Of a stretch of 7,018 nt of DNA, positions 1 to 5,506 are shown piece by piece. The notes under the pieces are model-generated. The model saw only the letters and a list, made by a program, of their open reading frames with translations, was not told where the DNA came from and made no database searches. Positions within the stretch are counted from its first letter, which is position 1. The number at the start of each line of letters is the position of its first letter. This DNA comes from an uncultured Ignavibacteriales bacterium (GTDB lineage Bacteria > Bacteroidota > Ignavibacteria > Ignavibacteriales > Ignavibacteriaceae). The DNA lies in assembly GCA_913053915.1 (NCBI GenBank), contig CAJXGP010000103.1:1-7018 (forward strand), written 5' to 3'. Position numbers and translations under genes: made by a program.

Positions 1-509
1 CGCCGGATTAATTTCAGTAATAACCTGTCCTTAATTTTACGGTTTAATAAACTCATCAGATAATCATGGTTGACAATATCAAAGAAACTTTTTAAGTCGA
101 AATCAAGTATATATTGATAACCACTGTTTATGTAACTTTGAGCCTGTGCAATGGCTTGATGTGCACTCCTTCCTATCCTGAAACCATAGCTGTACTCTGA
201 AAATTCAATGTCATAAATAGGATACAATACCTGATGTATTGATTGTTGGATTAAACGGTCTATTACTGTCGGGATACCTAATAATCGTTTACCACCACTT
301 GTTTTTGGAATTTCCACGCCAAGAACCGCTTGTGGCTGATATTCACCTTTGGTAATTTCTTGTTTTATCCTTTCCCAATTTTCTTGCATATAAGCTGAAA
401 GTTCTTGGGTTGTTACCCCATCAACTCCTTTACTTCCTTTATTGGAAGTAACATGGTTATATGCCTTATTGACATTTGAATAATCTAACACTTGTTTTAA
501 TAGTTCCAT
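1..509 (-). CDS. ltrA: Group II intron reverse transcriptase/maturase, N-terminal 169 residues
   Basis: This is the N-terminal part of the intron-encoded protein, which splices its own intron RNA as a maturase and copies it into DNA at new target sites. The visible part holds the RT-0 to RT-2/3 blocks. Residues 25-31 (GSKGVDG) are the usual N-terminal block, 72-84 (GGKRLLGIPTVID) the fingers motif, and 104-114 (SEYSYGFRIGR) the SYGFR motif. Residues 136-149 (DFDLKSFFDIVNHD) are RT motif A, with D138 as the first catalytic aspartate. The YADD box, maturase domain X and any endonuclease domain lie beyond the left edge. The start is the ATG at 509-507, preceded on the minus strand by AAAGGA. The motifs resemble bacterial IEP classes with an IPTVIDR-type fingers motif; I do not assign a class. 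Within the window the reading frame has no stops. Confidence 0.93.
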   Translation of the reverse strand, partial: MELLKQVLDYSNVNKAYNHVTSNKGSKGVDGVTTQELSAYMQENWERIKQEITKGEYQPQAVLGVEIPKTSGGKRLLGIPTVIDRLIQQSIHQVLYPIYDIEFSEYSYGFRIGRSAHQAIAQAQSYINSGYQYILDFDLKSFFDIVNHDYLMSLLNRKIKDRLLLKLIR

Positions 510-1082
510 AATCCTTTGTTTACCCCGTTATTGTTCATTTAACCGTTACCTTACACTCGGACTCCTCCTTCATCGCTTTAGGTATGAGTTAAATTCACTT
601 TAACTATTCCAATGTTCAGTCCTTCGGCAGTTACTTCTAATGTGGGACAAGACCAACTAATACAGTTCGCTCGTACGTCGCTTCTTATCAGTTTTATTAC
701 CTTTTATACTGCAACTCTGTGCCATTACAACACATAAACCTACTATGACTTCGGCTGACTTCTTTGCTTAACCAACCCGTGGTTGCAAAGACCTCCCCTG
801 GTAAGAGCTTTTTTCCTTCATCCAATTCCTGCGGTATCTACTAAAAAGCACTCTTGGTGTTAGTTGGACGTTGTAATGATGTGTTCACTTATCCACACTT
901 TATAGCCTCATATACAGTTTCTGTTCGTCAGTACCGGATTTTGCCGTTTGGCTTCCTTCAGTGCATACCTCACGGTAAACCACCCCCGTTAAAATACGGG
1001 GCAGGCTTTGCCACTTGCTAACACTTCTCGGCTTTAATCCAAGCGTGTAAGGGACTTGCACCCCCTGGAAAAAAAACATCAC
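510..1082 (-). ncRNA. Group II intron RNA, domain I onward, upstream of the maturase ORF
   Basis: This 573-base stretch codes for nothing convincing. It is the catalytic intron RNA before the ORF in domain IV. On the minus strand it begins GTGATG, then a T tract, then GGGGGTGCAAGTCCC (1065-1051). Many short GC-rich stem segments follow, for example GCCCCGTATTTTAACGGGG (1003-985). It ends with the ribosome binding site of the maturase. A 60-codon open frame on the minus strand at 900-1082 only reads through the intron structure and is not a gene. The length from 5' end to ORF is longer than I would expect for the compact class C introns. Confidence 0.75.
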
Positions 1083-1143
1083 CTATTATTAGTCTTTTGC
1101 AAAATAAATTTGCATTTTTGGAATTTATTCAGACCTTTAATAG

Positions 1144-1172
1144 GTGTGCACTGCTGCTCATGCAGGGCACAC
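1144..1172. repeat. Inverted repeat / stem-loop
   Basis: GTGTGC (1144-1149) and CTGC (1151-1154) pair with GCAG (1162-1165) and GCACAC (1167-1172), leaving a single A/G mismatch and a 7-base loop. This is a 10-pair stem in AT-rich DNA. On the plus strand it is followed by an A-run and on the minus strand by no T tract, so it does not look like an intrinsic terminator in either direction. Its role is unknown. Confidence 0.6.
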
Positions 1173-1263
1173 ACAAAAAATATAGTGTATTTGGCAGATA
1201 GTGCTAAAAATGAAGATGATAGCAATAAATAAACATAGTGCAAAACTGAAAATTTGGAGCGTT

Positions 1264-1273
1264 GAAATGCCAA
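1264..1273 (+). repeat. Direct repeat copy 1 (GAAATGCCAA)
   Basis: First copy of a 10-base perfect direct repeat; the second is at 1800-1809. The pair brackets the 158-codon gene. A 10-base match can arise by chance in a window this size, so only its placement at both flanks of one gene makes it notable. Confidence 0.4.
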
Positions 1274-1318
1274 ACGCACCATATTTAGAACGTTAGTATT
1301 CATTAAAGACAGATAAAA

Positions 1319-1795
1319 ATGAAAATAGAATTAAGTGGAATTATAGTTTCTGTTATTACGGCAATTGGAATAGCTATTTACCAAGTAAAAGCATCTAAAC
1401 AAAAAGCAATTGATAAAAGAAAATCTAAAAGTTATCAAGAAATATGGGATTCAATAAACAATATGAGAATTTATTATGATATCGGAATGCAAAAGGAACT
1501 ACAAACTATTGGCACGCTAAAACTTGAACCAATTCTTAAATTCCGCATTGTAGTTAATGAATCTAAATCGAACATTGATTTTTCACTCTATAATGAATTA
1601 GTTGAATTTTATGAACGGATATCAAGTGAAACAAACTCTAAAATTTTTTCTTTAATGAAGTCTTTTTTTAATAATAAAAAGGACTTATTTCCAAATGAAC
1701 TAAAAGATATAGAAACTAAAGTGAATACTAATAGAATTAAGATTTTGAATGAAATAGAACTGTTTATGAAAACAAAGAATAAAGAATTACAATAA
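1319..1795 (+). CDS. Hypothetical membrane-anchored protein, 158 aa
   Basis: I do not recognise this protein. Residues 5-22 are a continuous hydrophobic stretch (ending ITAIGIAIYQV) with few charges before it and K/R-rich sequence after it (KASKQKAIDKRKSK). That predicts a single N-terminal membrane anchor with the rest in the cytoplasm. Residues 30-158 are highly charged and probably mostly alpha-helical, with no cysteines and no visible catalytic motif. The ATG at 1319 follows an A-rich leader (GACAGATAAAA) with no clear Shine-Dalgarno sequence, which is common in Bacteroidota-like genomes. Its stop lies only 7 bases before the next reading frame. Its composition matches the AT-rich neighbours. 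A small membrane-tethered accessory protein is all that can be said. Confidence 0.7.
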   Translation: MKIELSGIIVSVITAIGIAIYQVKASKQKAIDKRKSKSYQEIWDSINNMRIYYDIGMQKELQTIGTLKLEPILKFRIVVNESKSNIDFSLYNELVEFYERISSETNSKIFSLMKSFFNNKKDLFPNELKDIETKVNTNRIKILNEIELFMKTKNKELQ

Positions 1796-1799
1796 GAAC

Positions 1800-1809
1800 G
1801 AAATGCCAA
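1800..1809 (+). repeat. Direct repeat copy 2 (GAAATGCCAA)
   Basis: Second copy of the repeat at 1264-1273, 536 bases downstream. It lies between the stop of the 158-codon gene and the point, near 1815, where recognisable PIN-toxin sequence begins abruptly. It therefore marks a likely recombination junction. Confidence 0.4.
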
Positions 1810-2435
1810 CAATGCATAAAAGTAATGGCGGAGTTAGTGCTAAAACGAAACTAATTTCATTATTAATTTCGGATTTATTTAGAATCAGTATTTCTGTTCC
1901 TTTGATTCTTGAGCATGAAAGTGTTTTAATTAGAAAATTAAATGATAAACTATACAGTAAAACCGACATTGACGATTACTTAGATTATATATGCAAAGTC
2001 GGTGATAGACGAAAAGTATATTTTTTGTGGAGACCATTTTTGAAAGATGTTAAAGACGATATGGTTTTAGAATTAGCGGTTGAGTCAAATTGTGATTATA
2101 TAATAACTTTTAACAAAAAAGATTTTGTAGGGAGTGAGAAATTCGGCAAAGAAGTATTAACTCCAAGTGAATTCATAAAAAAAACTAATGGAGAAAAAAT
2201 GAGCGTACTAAGTTTACGGATTCCGGAATCATTGCATAAAAGAGTAAAAAAACTTGCATCTGAAGACAAGGTTTCCATAAACCAATTTATAACATCGGCA
2301 CTTGCGGAAAAATTAGCTGCATTGAATACTGAAAAATATCTTGAAGAAAGAGCTGCAAAAGACAGCAAAAAGAGATTCTTAAAAGTTTTATCTAAAGTCC
2401 CGGATGTTGAACCTGAAGAATATGATAAACTTTAA
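1803..2435 (+). pseudogene. 5'-truncated PIN toxin fused in frame to RHH (HicB-like) antitoxin
   Basis: Two normally separate proteins share one 210-codon frame. Residues 7-132 match the 'putative TA toxin component, PIN family' ribonucleases: SVPLILEHESVL (31-42, acidic E37), YFLWRP (73-78), KDDMVLELA (84-92, acidic D85/D86), DYIITFNKKDF (98-108, D107) and LTPSEF (119-124). The usual first block, (V/I)DTN with the first metal-binding Asp, is missing and replaced by a short unrelated MPTMHK. An in-frame TGA at 1767 rules out a longer N-terminus. Residues 133-210 are the cognate ribbon-helix-helix antitoxin. In this family the two genes are usually adjacent but separate; here no stop divides them. 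Without its first Asp the PIN part is probably inactive as an RNase. The start (ATG 1803 or 1812) has no good ribosome binding site and follows the upstream stop by 7 bases. The alternative is a functional single-chain regulator, which I think less likely. Confidence 0.8.
2199..2435 (+). CDS. RHH antitoxin (HicB-family type) as internal start product, 78 aa
   Basis: The antitoxin half of the fused frame may be made alone. The ATG at 2199 (codon 133) is preceded by GGAG at 2190-2193 with a 5-base spacer, a much better initiation site than that of the full frame. MSVLSLRIPESLH forms the beta-strand of a ribbon-helix-helix fold. Residues 9-42 give the two helices, including SINQFITSALAEKL. The charged C-terminal part, with EERAAKDSKKRF and KVPDVEPEEYDKL, is typical of antitoxins that pair with PIN-family toxins. 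It would bind its own operator and neutralise a PIN toxin. With the local toxin truncated it could act as an orphan antitoxin against a related toxin elsewhere, but nothing here shows that. Confidence 0.7.
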   Translation: MSVLSLRIPESLHKRVKKLASEDKVSINQFITSALAEKLAALNTEKYLEERAAKDSKKRFLKVLSKVPDVEPEEYDKL

Positions 2436-2549
2436 ATTAAGCGATAACGGATGTTCGGCGGAATCCGTGCAGTTGAATATTTCCTTTCATGCGGTTGATT
2501 ATTGATAGGTACGTTATATACCTCGTGCTAAGTAATACAAATAAATATA

Positions 2550-2578
2550 TTGATAATGTCAAAAATTTTATGTACAAT
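2550..2578 (+). promoter_or_regulatory. Sigma70-like promoter of yefM-yoeB
   Basis: TTGATA (2550-2555) and TACAAT (2573-2578) are separated by exactly 17 bases, placing transcription start a few bases before the ribosome binding site. The -10 box overlaps the first operator motif, which fits autorepression. If the host uses the Bacteroidota sigma factor, the real recognition pattern could differ. Confidence 0.6.
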
Positions 2579-2592
2579 ATCTCTGTACAATA
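2571..2592 (+). promoter_or_regulatory. YefM-YoeB operator: two TGTACA motifs
   Basis: TGTACAATA occurs twice, at 2571-2579 and 2584-2592. Each contains the palindrome TGTACA; the centres are 13 bases apart. The E. coli yefM-yoeB operator is known to use two TGTACA cores at about this spacing, bound by YefM and YefM-YoeB. Here they cover the -10 box and the start region, so autorepression is the expected effect. Confidence 0.75.
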
Positions 2593-2593
2593 G

Positions 2594-2600
2594 AAAGGAG
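2594..2600 (+). promoter_or_regulatory. Ribosome binding site of yefM
   Basis: AAAGGAG lies 7 bases before the ATG at 2608. It is one of the strongest Shine-Dalgarno sequences in the window and fixes this start. Confidence 0.8.
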
Positions 2601-2607
2601 TATTGAC

Positions 2608-2889
2608 ATGTCAATTAGTATAACATACACGCAAGCTCGAGCTAATTTAGCAAAGTTATTAGATGAAGTTTCTCTTAATAAAGAAATTGTAATCATTAAT
2701 CGTAAGAATGCTGAAAACGTAGCTATGGTTTCAGAAAGCGAATTAACCGGTATTTTAGAGACGGCTCATCTTCTTCGTTCGCCAAAAAATGCGCAAAGAT
2801 TACTAAAATCATTATTGAAAGTTCAAGAAAAAAGCGAAATTCCTCAATCATTAGAAGAGCTAAAACGGGAACTCGGACTTGAAAAATAA
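2608..2889 (+). CDS. yefM: YefM/Phd-family antitoxin
   Basis: Antitoxin of a type II toxin-antitoxin pair. It binds and blocks the YoeB ribonuclease and represses its own operon. The N-terminal DNA-binding fold is clear: ISITYTQARANLAKLLDEV (residues 3-21) is the Phd/YefM helix start, EIVIINRKNAENVAMVSESEL (26-46) the beta-hairpin carrying the family's R-x-x-x-x-V-A-(M/L) signature, and 47-72 the dimer helices. Residues 73-93 form the acidic, flexible toxin-binding tail. At 93 residues it is of normal length (E. coli YefM is about 83-92 by start choice). The reading frame overlaps yoeB by 11 bases, so the two are translated together, and the TGTACA operator lies directly upstream. It looks intact. 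Confidence 0.93.
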   Translation: MSISITYTQARANLAKLLDEVSLNKEIVIINRKNAENVAMVSESELTGILETAHLLRSPKNAQRLLKSLLKVQEKSEIPQSLEELKRELGLEK

Positions 2890-3157
2890 AACATCCAAAG
2901 AACGTTTAACTGTATTTTATTCTGAATTTAGAGAAGACTTAGGTTACTGGGTAAAAACTGACCGCAAAGTCGCTCTGAGAGTTTTAGATTTAATAGAAGC
3001 AATAATTAGAAATCCTTTTGAAGGAATTGGAAAACCTGAACCGCTTCGTTATTTAGGTAGTGGGGTGTGGTCAAGAAGGATAACACAAGAACATCGAATT
3101 GTATATGTTGTAAGTAATGATAAAATTGATTTTGTACAATGCAGATATCATTATTAA
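2879..3157 (+). CDS. yoeB: YoeB-family ribosome-dependent mRNA interferase toxin
   Basis: Toxin partner of the YefM antitoxin. YoeB enters the ribosomal A site and cleaves mRNA, stopping translation when YefM is degraded. The RelE/YoeB fold is plain, and the C-terminal block is very close to E. coli YoeB: NPFEGIGKPEPL (45-56), GVWSRRITQEHRIVYVV (62-78), CRYHY (88-92). The residues matching the E. coli catalytic set are present: E54 (E46), R73 (R65), H91 (H83) and Y92 (Y84), so it should be active. The start is TTG at 2879, inside yefM; no ATG is available near the expected N-terminus. A weak GGGA (2867-2870) lies 8 bases upstream. The weak start and overlap suggest coupled translation that keeps toxin below antitoxin. 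The first 8 residues extend beyond E. coli YoeB. Confidence 0.93.
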   Translation: MKNKTSKERLTVFYSEFREDLGYWVKTDRKVALRVLDLIEAIIRNPFEGIGKPEPLRYLGSGVWSRRITQEHRIVYVVSNDKIDFVQCRYHY

Positions 3158-3204
3158 AGACTACATAGTTATGTTTTAATAAAAATAAGATAAAATAAAA
3201 GAAT

Positions 3205-4812
3205 ATGTTTTTATCGAAGAAGAAACGAACTAACTATTTACGGTCGATTTGGGGAAAGCCTTTAGACAAGCATAGAAATTTAGACCTGATTTCTAACTAT
3301 CATAACCTATTAAAACAAAAAAATGATAACTTATTTGTTGATGATAAAACCTGGAATGACCTTAATTTTAATTCGATTTTTTCAAAAATGGATAGAAATA
3401 TTTCCGGCATTGGGCAGCAATATCTGTATCATCTTTTACACAAATATGAAAGAAATGAAAACATTCTTAAACAAAGATATGAACTGGTTACCTTATCAAA
3501 GGATAACCCGGCATTACGAGAGAAAATTCAGTTAAACCTGTTTAACTTGAATGGAGTATCTTCTTATTTTATATCTCACTTATTACTCAGCAAATCACTT
3601 CCAAATACAAAATTCTACCCGGTATTTTATCTATGTTCTTCTTTTTCCGTTTTAGCACTTTTATTAATTCCATTTAACGGTGTTTTTTTATTTGTAGCCC
3701 TTGCAGTTTTGCTTATTAATCTTATTCTAAATAAGATATTCTCCAAAAAGATTTATGAATATTTTATCGGCTTTTCGAGCCTGAATTCATTGATTGTTTC
3801 AGCTATTTCAATCAGTAAAATAAAGACAAAAACTCCGGTTGCTGAAATAGAATTACTTAAAAAGAGCAGAAGCTTATTAAAATCCCTTAAAAAGAAACTC
3901 GGTTTTCTTGTAATTGACAAAGAATCATTAAATGAATTTGCTTTAGTTGCAATTGAGTACCTAAATATGTTTATGTTATTTGATATTATTGCTTACTACC
4001 GGTCGGTAAATATTCTACTTAAAAACCAACATGAAATGCTGCAAGTATTTGAATCTGTTGCAAGGCTCGATGCATCAATTTCTATTGCGTCATATTTATC
4101 TGATATAAAATATTTTACAAATCCCACATTTAATAATTTTGGTAAGATTAGTTTCGATGATTTATATCATCCTCTTATTAATAATGTGATCCCCAATTCC
4201 ATAGATGAAATCGCCAACTCAGTTTTAATTACCGGTTCAAATATGTCGGGGAAGACAACATTCATAAAAACCATCGGTATTAATTTCATCTTAGCCCAGA
4301 CATTGTATTTTAGTTTAGCACAATCATTTAGTATTCCGAGGTACTTTGTAAAAACAGCAATCCGAAGGAACGAAGATTTAGAAGGAGGCAAAAGTTATTT
4401 CTTTGTTGAAATAGAAGAACTAAAGAAATTTATAGAATTGTCTGAAGAAAAAAACCATTATCTATTTTTAATCGACGAAATCTTTAGAGGAACTAATACA
4501 ATTGAAAGGCTTGCTTCTTCGACCGCTGTTTTGAGAAATCTTGATTATAATAACCGTGTATTTGTAACTACTCACGATATAGAATTACAAGATTTACTTG
4601 AAAACAATTTTAAGATGTTCCATTTCAGTGAGCAAGTAGAAAATGATAATTTCTTTTTTAATTATAAAATTAAAGCAGGACCTTGCTCATCCGGGAATGC
4701 CATTAAATTACTTGAAATAATGAAATATCCGGAATCAATTACTAAAGAAGCAACCTCAATTGTCAAGGAACTATTGTTAAATAATTCTCTTGTAAACAAA
4801 ATAAAAACATAG
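3205..4812 (+). CDS. MutS-family ATPase with transmembrane hairpin, 535 aa
   Basis: The C-terminal third is a MutS-type ABC ATPase: Walker A GSNMSGKTT (344-352), a GGKSYFFVEIEEL block (394-406) matching the MutS region after the P-loop, Walker B YLFLIDE (419-425) followed by FRGTN (427-431), the TTHD switch (455-458) and GPCSSGNAIKLLE (492-504). The middle (about 185-330) matches the helical lever/core region. The N-terminal mismatch-recognition domain with its F-x-E motif is absent, and there is no Smr nuclease tail as in MutS2. Residues 137-156 and 158-175 are two adjacent hydrophobic segments, predicting a membrane hairpin. It is therefore not a mismatch-repair MutS but one of the membrane-associated MutS-like ATPases found in Bacteroidota-type genomes, whose role is not established. 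The ATG at 3205 has only an A-rich leader. All ATPase motifs are intact. Confidence 0.9.
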   Translation: MFLSKKKRTNYLRSIWGKPLDKHRNLDLISNYHNLLKQKNDNLFVDDKTWNDLNFNSIFSKMDRNISGIGQQYLYHLLHKYERNENILKQRYELVTLSKDNPALREKIQLNLFNLNGVSSYFISHLLLSKSLPNTKFYPVFYLCSSFSVLALLLIPFNGVFLFVALAVLLINLILNKIFSKKIYEYFIGFSSLNSLIVSAISISKIKTKTPVAEIELLKKSRSLLKSLKKKLGFLVIDKESLNEFALVAIEYLNMFMLFDIIAYYRSVNILLKNQHEMLQVFESVARLDASISIASYLSDIKYFTNPTFNNFGKISFDDLYHPLINNVIPNSIDEIANSVLITGSNMSGKTTFIKTIGINFILAQTLYFSLAQSFSIPRYFVKTAIRRNEDLEGGKSYFFVEIEELKKFIELSEEKNHYLFLIDEIFRGTNTIERLASSTAVLRNLDYNNRVFVTTHDIELQDLLENNFKMFHFSEQVENDNFFFNYKIKAGPCSSGNAIKLLEIMKYPESITKEATSIVKELLLNNSLVNKIKT

Positions 4813-4813
4813 C

Positions 4814-4857
4814 CGGTAACTCAGAACCGATAACATTTTCGTAATTCGGTGTTGGAC
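4814..4857 (+). repeat. attC-like inverted repeat after the MutS-like gene
   Basis: ACCGA (4826-4830) pairs exactly with TCGGT (4846-4850) over a 15-base loop. Outside it, AAC (4818-4820) can pair with GTT (4851-4853). The right end, GTTGGAC (4851-4857), fits the attC R' consensus GTTRRRY. The 5-base bulge on the left only, the missing spacer on the right and the 44-base length make it a poor classical attC, so the call is tentative. Confidence 0.35.
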
Positions 4858-5113
4858 GCAAAGTTTACATATTGCTTTTCAACACTGTGTAATAACTCCT
4901 TAAGAATATCAATAGAAAAAGGAATATCTATCATGCTTTTTAAGTTTTAACTTTTTTCTTTGTTTTATACCATAATTAAGTTAAATTAATTTGTGCAAAT
5001 AAATCGGGGGTTTTATTCACTCCAAATATTCTTAAGCCTCTAAAACAAATAGAAAAAAATGAAAATATTAATAAATTTTAAAATCAATATTTCTGCAAGA
5101 TATCATTACAGCA

Positions 5114-5142
5114 TTGATGTAAAATTTGCAGGTCGGTAATAT
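5114..5142 (+). promoter_or_regulatory. Candidate promoter of the VapB-VapC pair
   Basis: TTGATG (5114-5119) and TAATAT (5137-5142) are 17 bases apart, a sigma70-like arrangement with 4 of 6 matches in each box. It would leave a leader of about 100 bases before the ATG at 5252. In sequence this AT-rich such matches are frequent, so it is weak evidence. Confidence 0.3.
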
Positions 5143-5251
5143 ATTATACCCCTAAATGATAATTTAAAAATAAATTTGTATTCTATCCGTGCTTTTAATA
5201 GTTTATTCAAGAAATAAAATTGAGTTTATCGCAAATTGGAGGAAATTTATT

Positions 5252-5506
5252 ATGCTTAATAGTGAAATGTTAAAATCCAAAATAGATGAAATTCCTAAAG
5301 AATATTATGGAGTTGTATTTGAGATATTAAAATCAATTGAGAAAGCAAAAAAATATCAGCACAAACATTTAGCTTCACTAGAAACAAATTACGATGCTAG
5401 TGAAAATTGGTTGAATTTTATTTCGCAAACATATGGTTCACTTTCTAACTCTCCCATAGAGAGAGGAAAACAAGGAAAGTATGAATCTCGTGAAAAAATA
5501 ATATGA
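5252..5506 (+). CDS. VapB-type antitoxin, 84 aa
   Basis: Antitoxin for the VapC toxin that follows. The ATG at 5252 is chosen because GGAGG (5238-5242) stands 9 bases before it; a GTG at 5189 in the same frame would add 21 residues that look like leader sequence. Residues 8-33 (KSKIDEIPKEYYGVVFEILK...) are a helical N-terminal domain of the kind seen in antitoxins with an 'I-D-x-L-P-E-E-Y' start. Residues 53-82 (WLNFISQTYGSLSNSPIERG, then QGKYESREK) are the family's toxin-wrapping tail, usually seen as GSLADDPIERPPQGEYEVR. It should bind and inhibit VapC and repress the operon, although I see no palindromic operator. The gene overlaps vapC by 4 bases (ATGA), so the two are translationally coupled. 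It looks complete. Confidence 0.85.
   Translation: MLNSEMLKSKIDEIPKEYYGVVFEILKSIEKAKKYQHKHLASLETNYDASENWLNFISQTYGSLSNSPIERGKQGKYESREKII

Larger units (their letters stand above)
1..1082 (-). mobile_element. Group II intron, 5' part (runs off left edge)
   Basis: A retroelement on the minus strand. Structured 5' intron RNA (1082 down to 510) is followed by the start of an intron-encoded reverse transcriptase (509 down to 1). The proposed first intron base is 1082, where the minus strand reads GTGATG, close to the group II 5' consensus GUGYG. About 20 nt further in lies GGGGGTGCAAGTCCC, an early domain I element seen in many bacterial group II introns. The rest of the maturase and domains V-VI lie outside the window. 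The intron is visibly richer in G+C than the AT-rich genes to its right, which fits independent arrival. The exact 5' splice point is an estimate; I could not confirm the EBS/IBS exon pairing by eye. Confidence 0.85.
1083..1318. other. Non-coding stretch between intron and first plus-strand gene
   Basis: No supported gene here. A 74-codon minus-strand frame (1079-1303) has no recognisable features and overlaps the intron boundary. The stretch holds three inverted repeats: TGCAAA/TTTGCA at 1098-1114, a longer hairpin at 1144-1172, and TTTGG/CCAAA at 1253-1274 overlapping GCGTT/AACGC at 1259-1277. It also contains AACGTTAG at 1289-1296, which resembles the GTTRRRY end of integron attC sites without matching it fully. 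It carries the flank of the intron insertion and the leader of the gene at 1319. Confidence 0.6.
2436..2607 (+). other. Spacer with attC-like inverted repeat (2444-2517) and yefM promoter
   Basis: ATAACG (2444-2449) is an exact inverted match to CGTTAT (2512-2517), giving 74-base outer ends ATAAC...GTTAT reminiscent of integron attC R''/R' boxes. Inside is a separate hairpin, CGGAT (2448-2452) with ATCCG (2463-2467). The inner arms of a classical attC are not clearly paired, so this is only attC-like. The right part of the spacer carries the yefM promoter and operator, listed separately. Confidence 0.4.
4813..5251 (+). other. AT-rich spacer without supported gene
   Basis: It holds an attC-like inverted repeat just after the MutS-like stop (4814-4857), a pyrimidine-rich tract near 4943-4967, and a candidate promoter (5114-5142) with the leader of the VapB-VapC pair. 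Two very short frames, a 37-codon minus-strand one ending at 4821 and a 26-codon plus-strand one at 5059-5139, lack ribosome binding sites or recognisable content. The possible Bacteroidota-type -7 box TAAATTTG (5171-5178) has no matching upstream box. Confidence 0.55.

Noticed and set aside
900..1303. Two open frames on the minus strand (900-1082 and 1079-1303)
   Set aside because: The first translates intron RNA structure and the second spans the intron boundary and hairpins. Neither has a ribosome binding site or recognisable motifs.
1805..1840. Short attC-like pairing GCCAAC...GTTAGTGC
   Set aside because: The right half lies inside conserved PIN-toxin coding sequence (GGVSA), so the GTTAGT is explained by the protein. 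The left direct repeat is reported separately.
1609..2368. Minus-strand open frames opposite the 158-codon gene and the fused TA gene
   Set aside because: They mirror the codon pattern of well-supported plus-strand genes and show no protein-family features.
4821..4934. 37-codon minus-strand frame starting MIDIPFSIDILKELLHSV
   Set aside because: It looks somewhat protein-like but has no ribosome binding site, overlaps the attC-like repeat and is too short to judge. It could be a gene remnant.
5059..5139. 26-codon plus-strand frame in the spacer before vapB
   Set aside because: No ribosome binding site and no recognisable content. A frame of this size is expected by chance.
5171..5178. TAAATTTG, matching the Bacteroidota -7 pattern TAnnTTTG
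   Set aside because: No matching TTG-type -33 box at the right distance, and such matches are frequent in AT-rich DNA.
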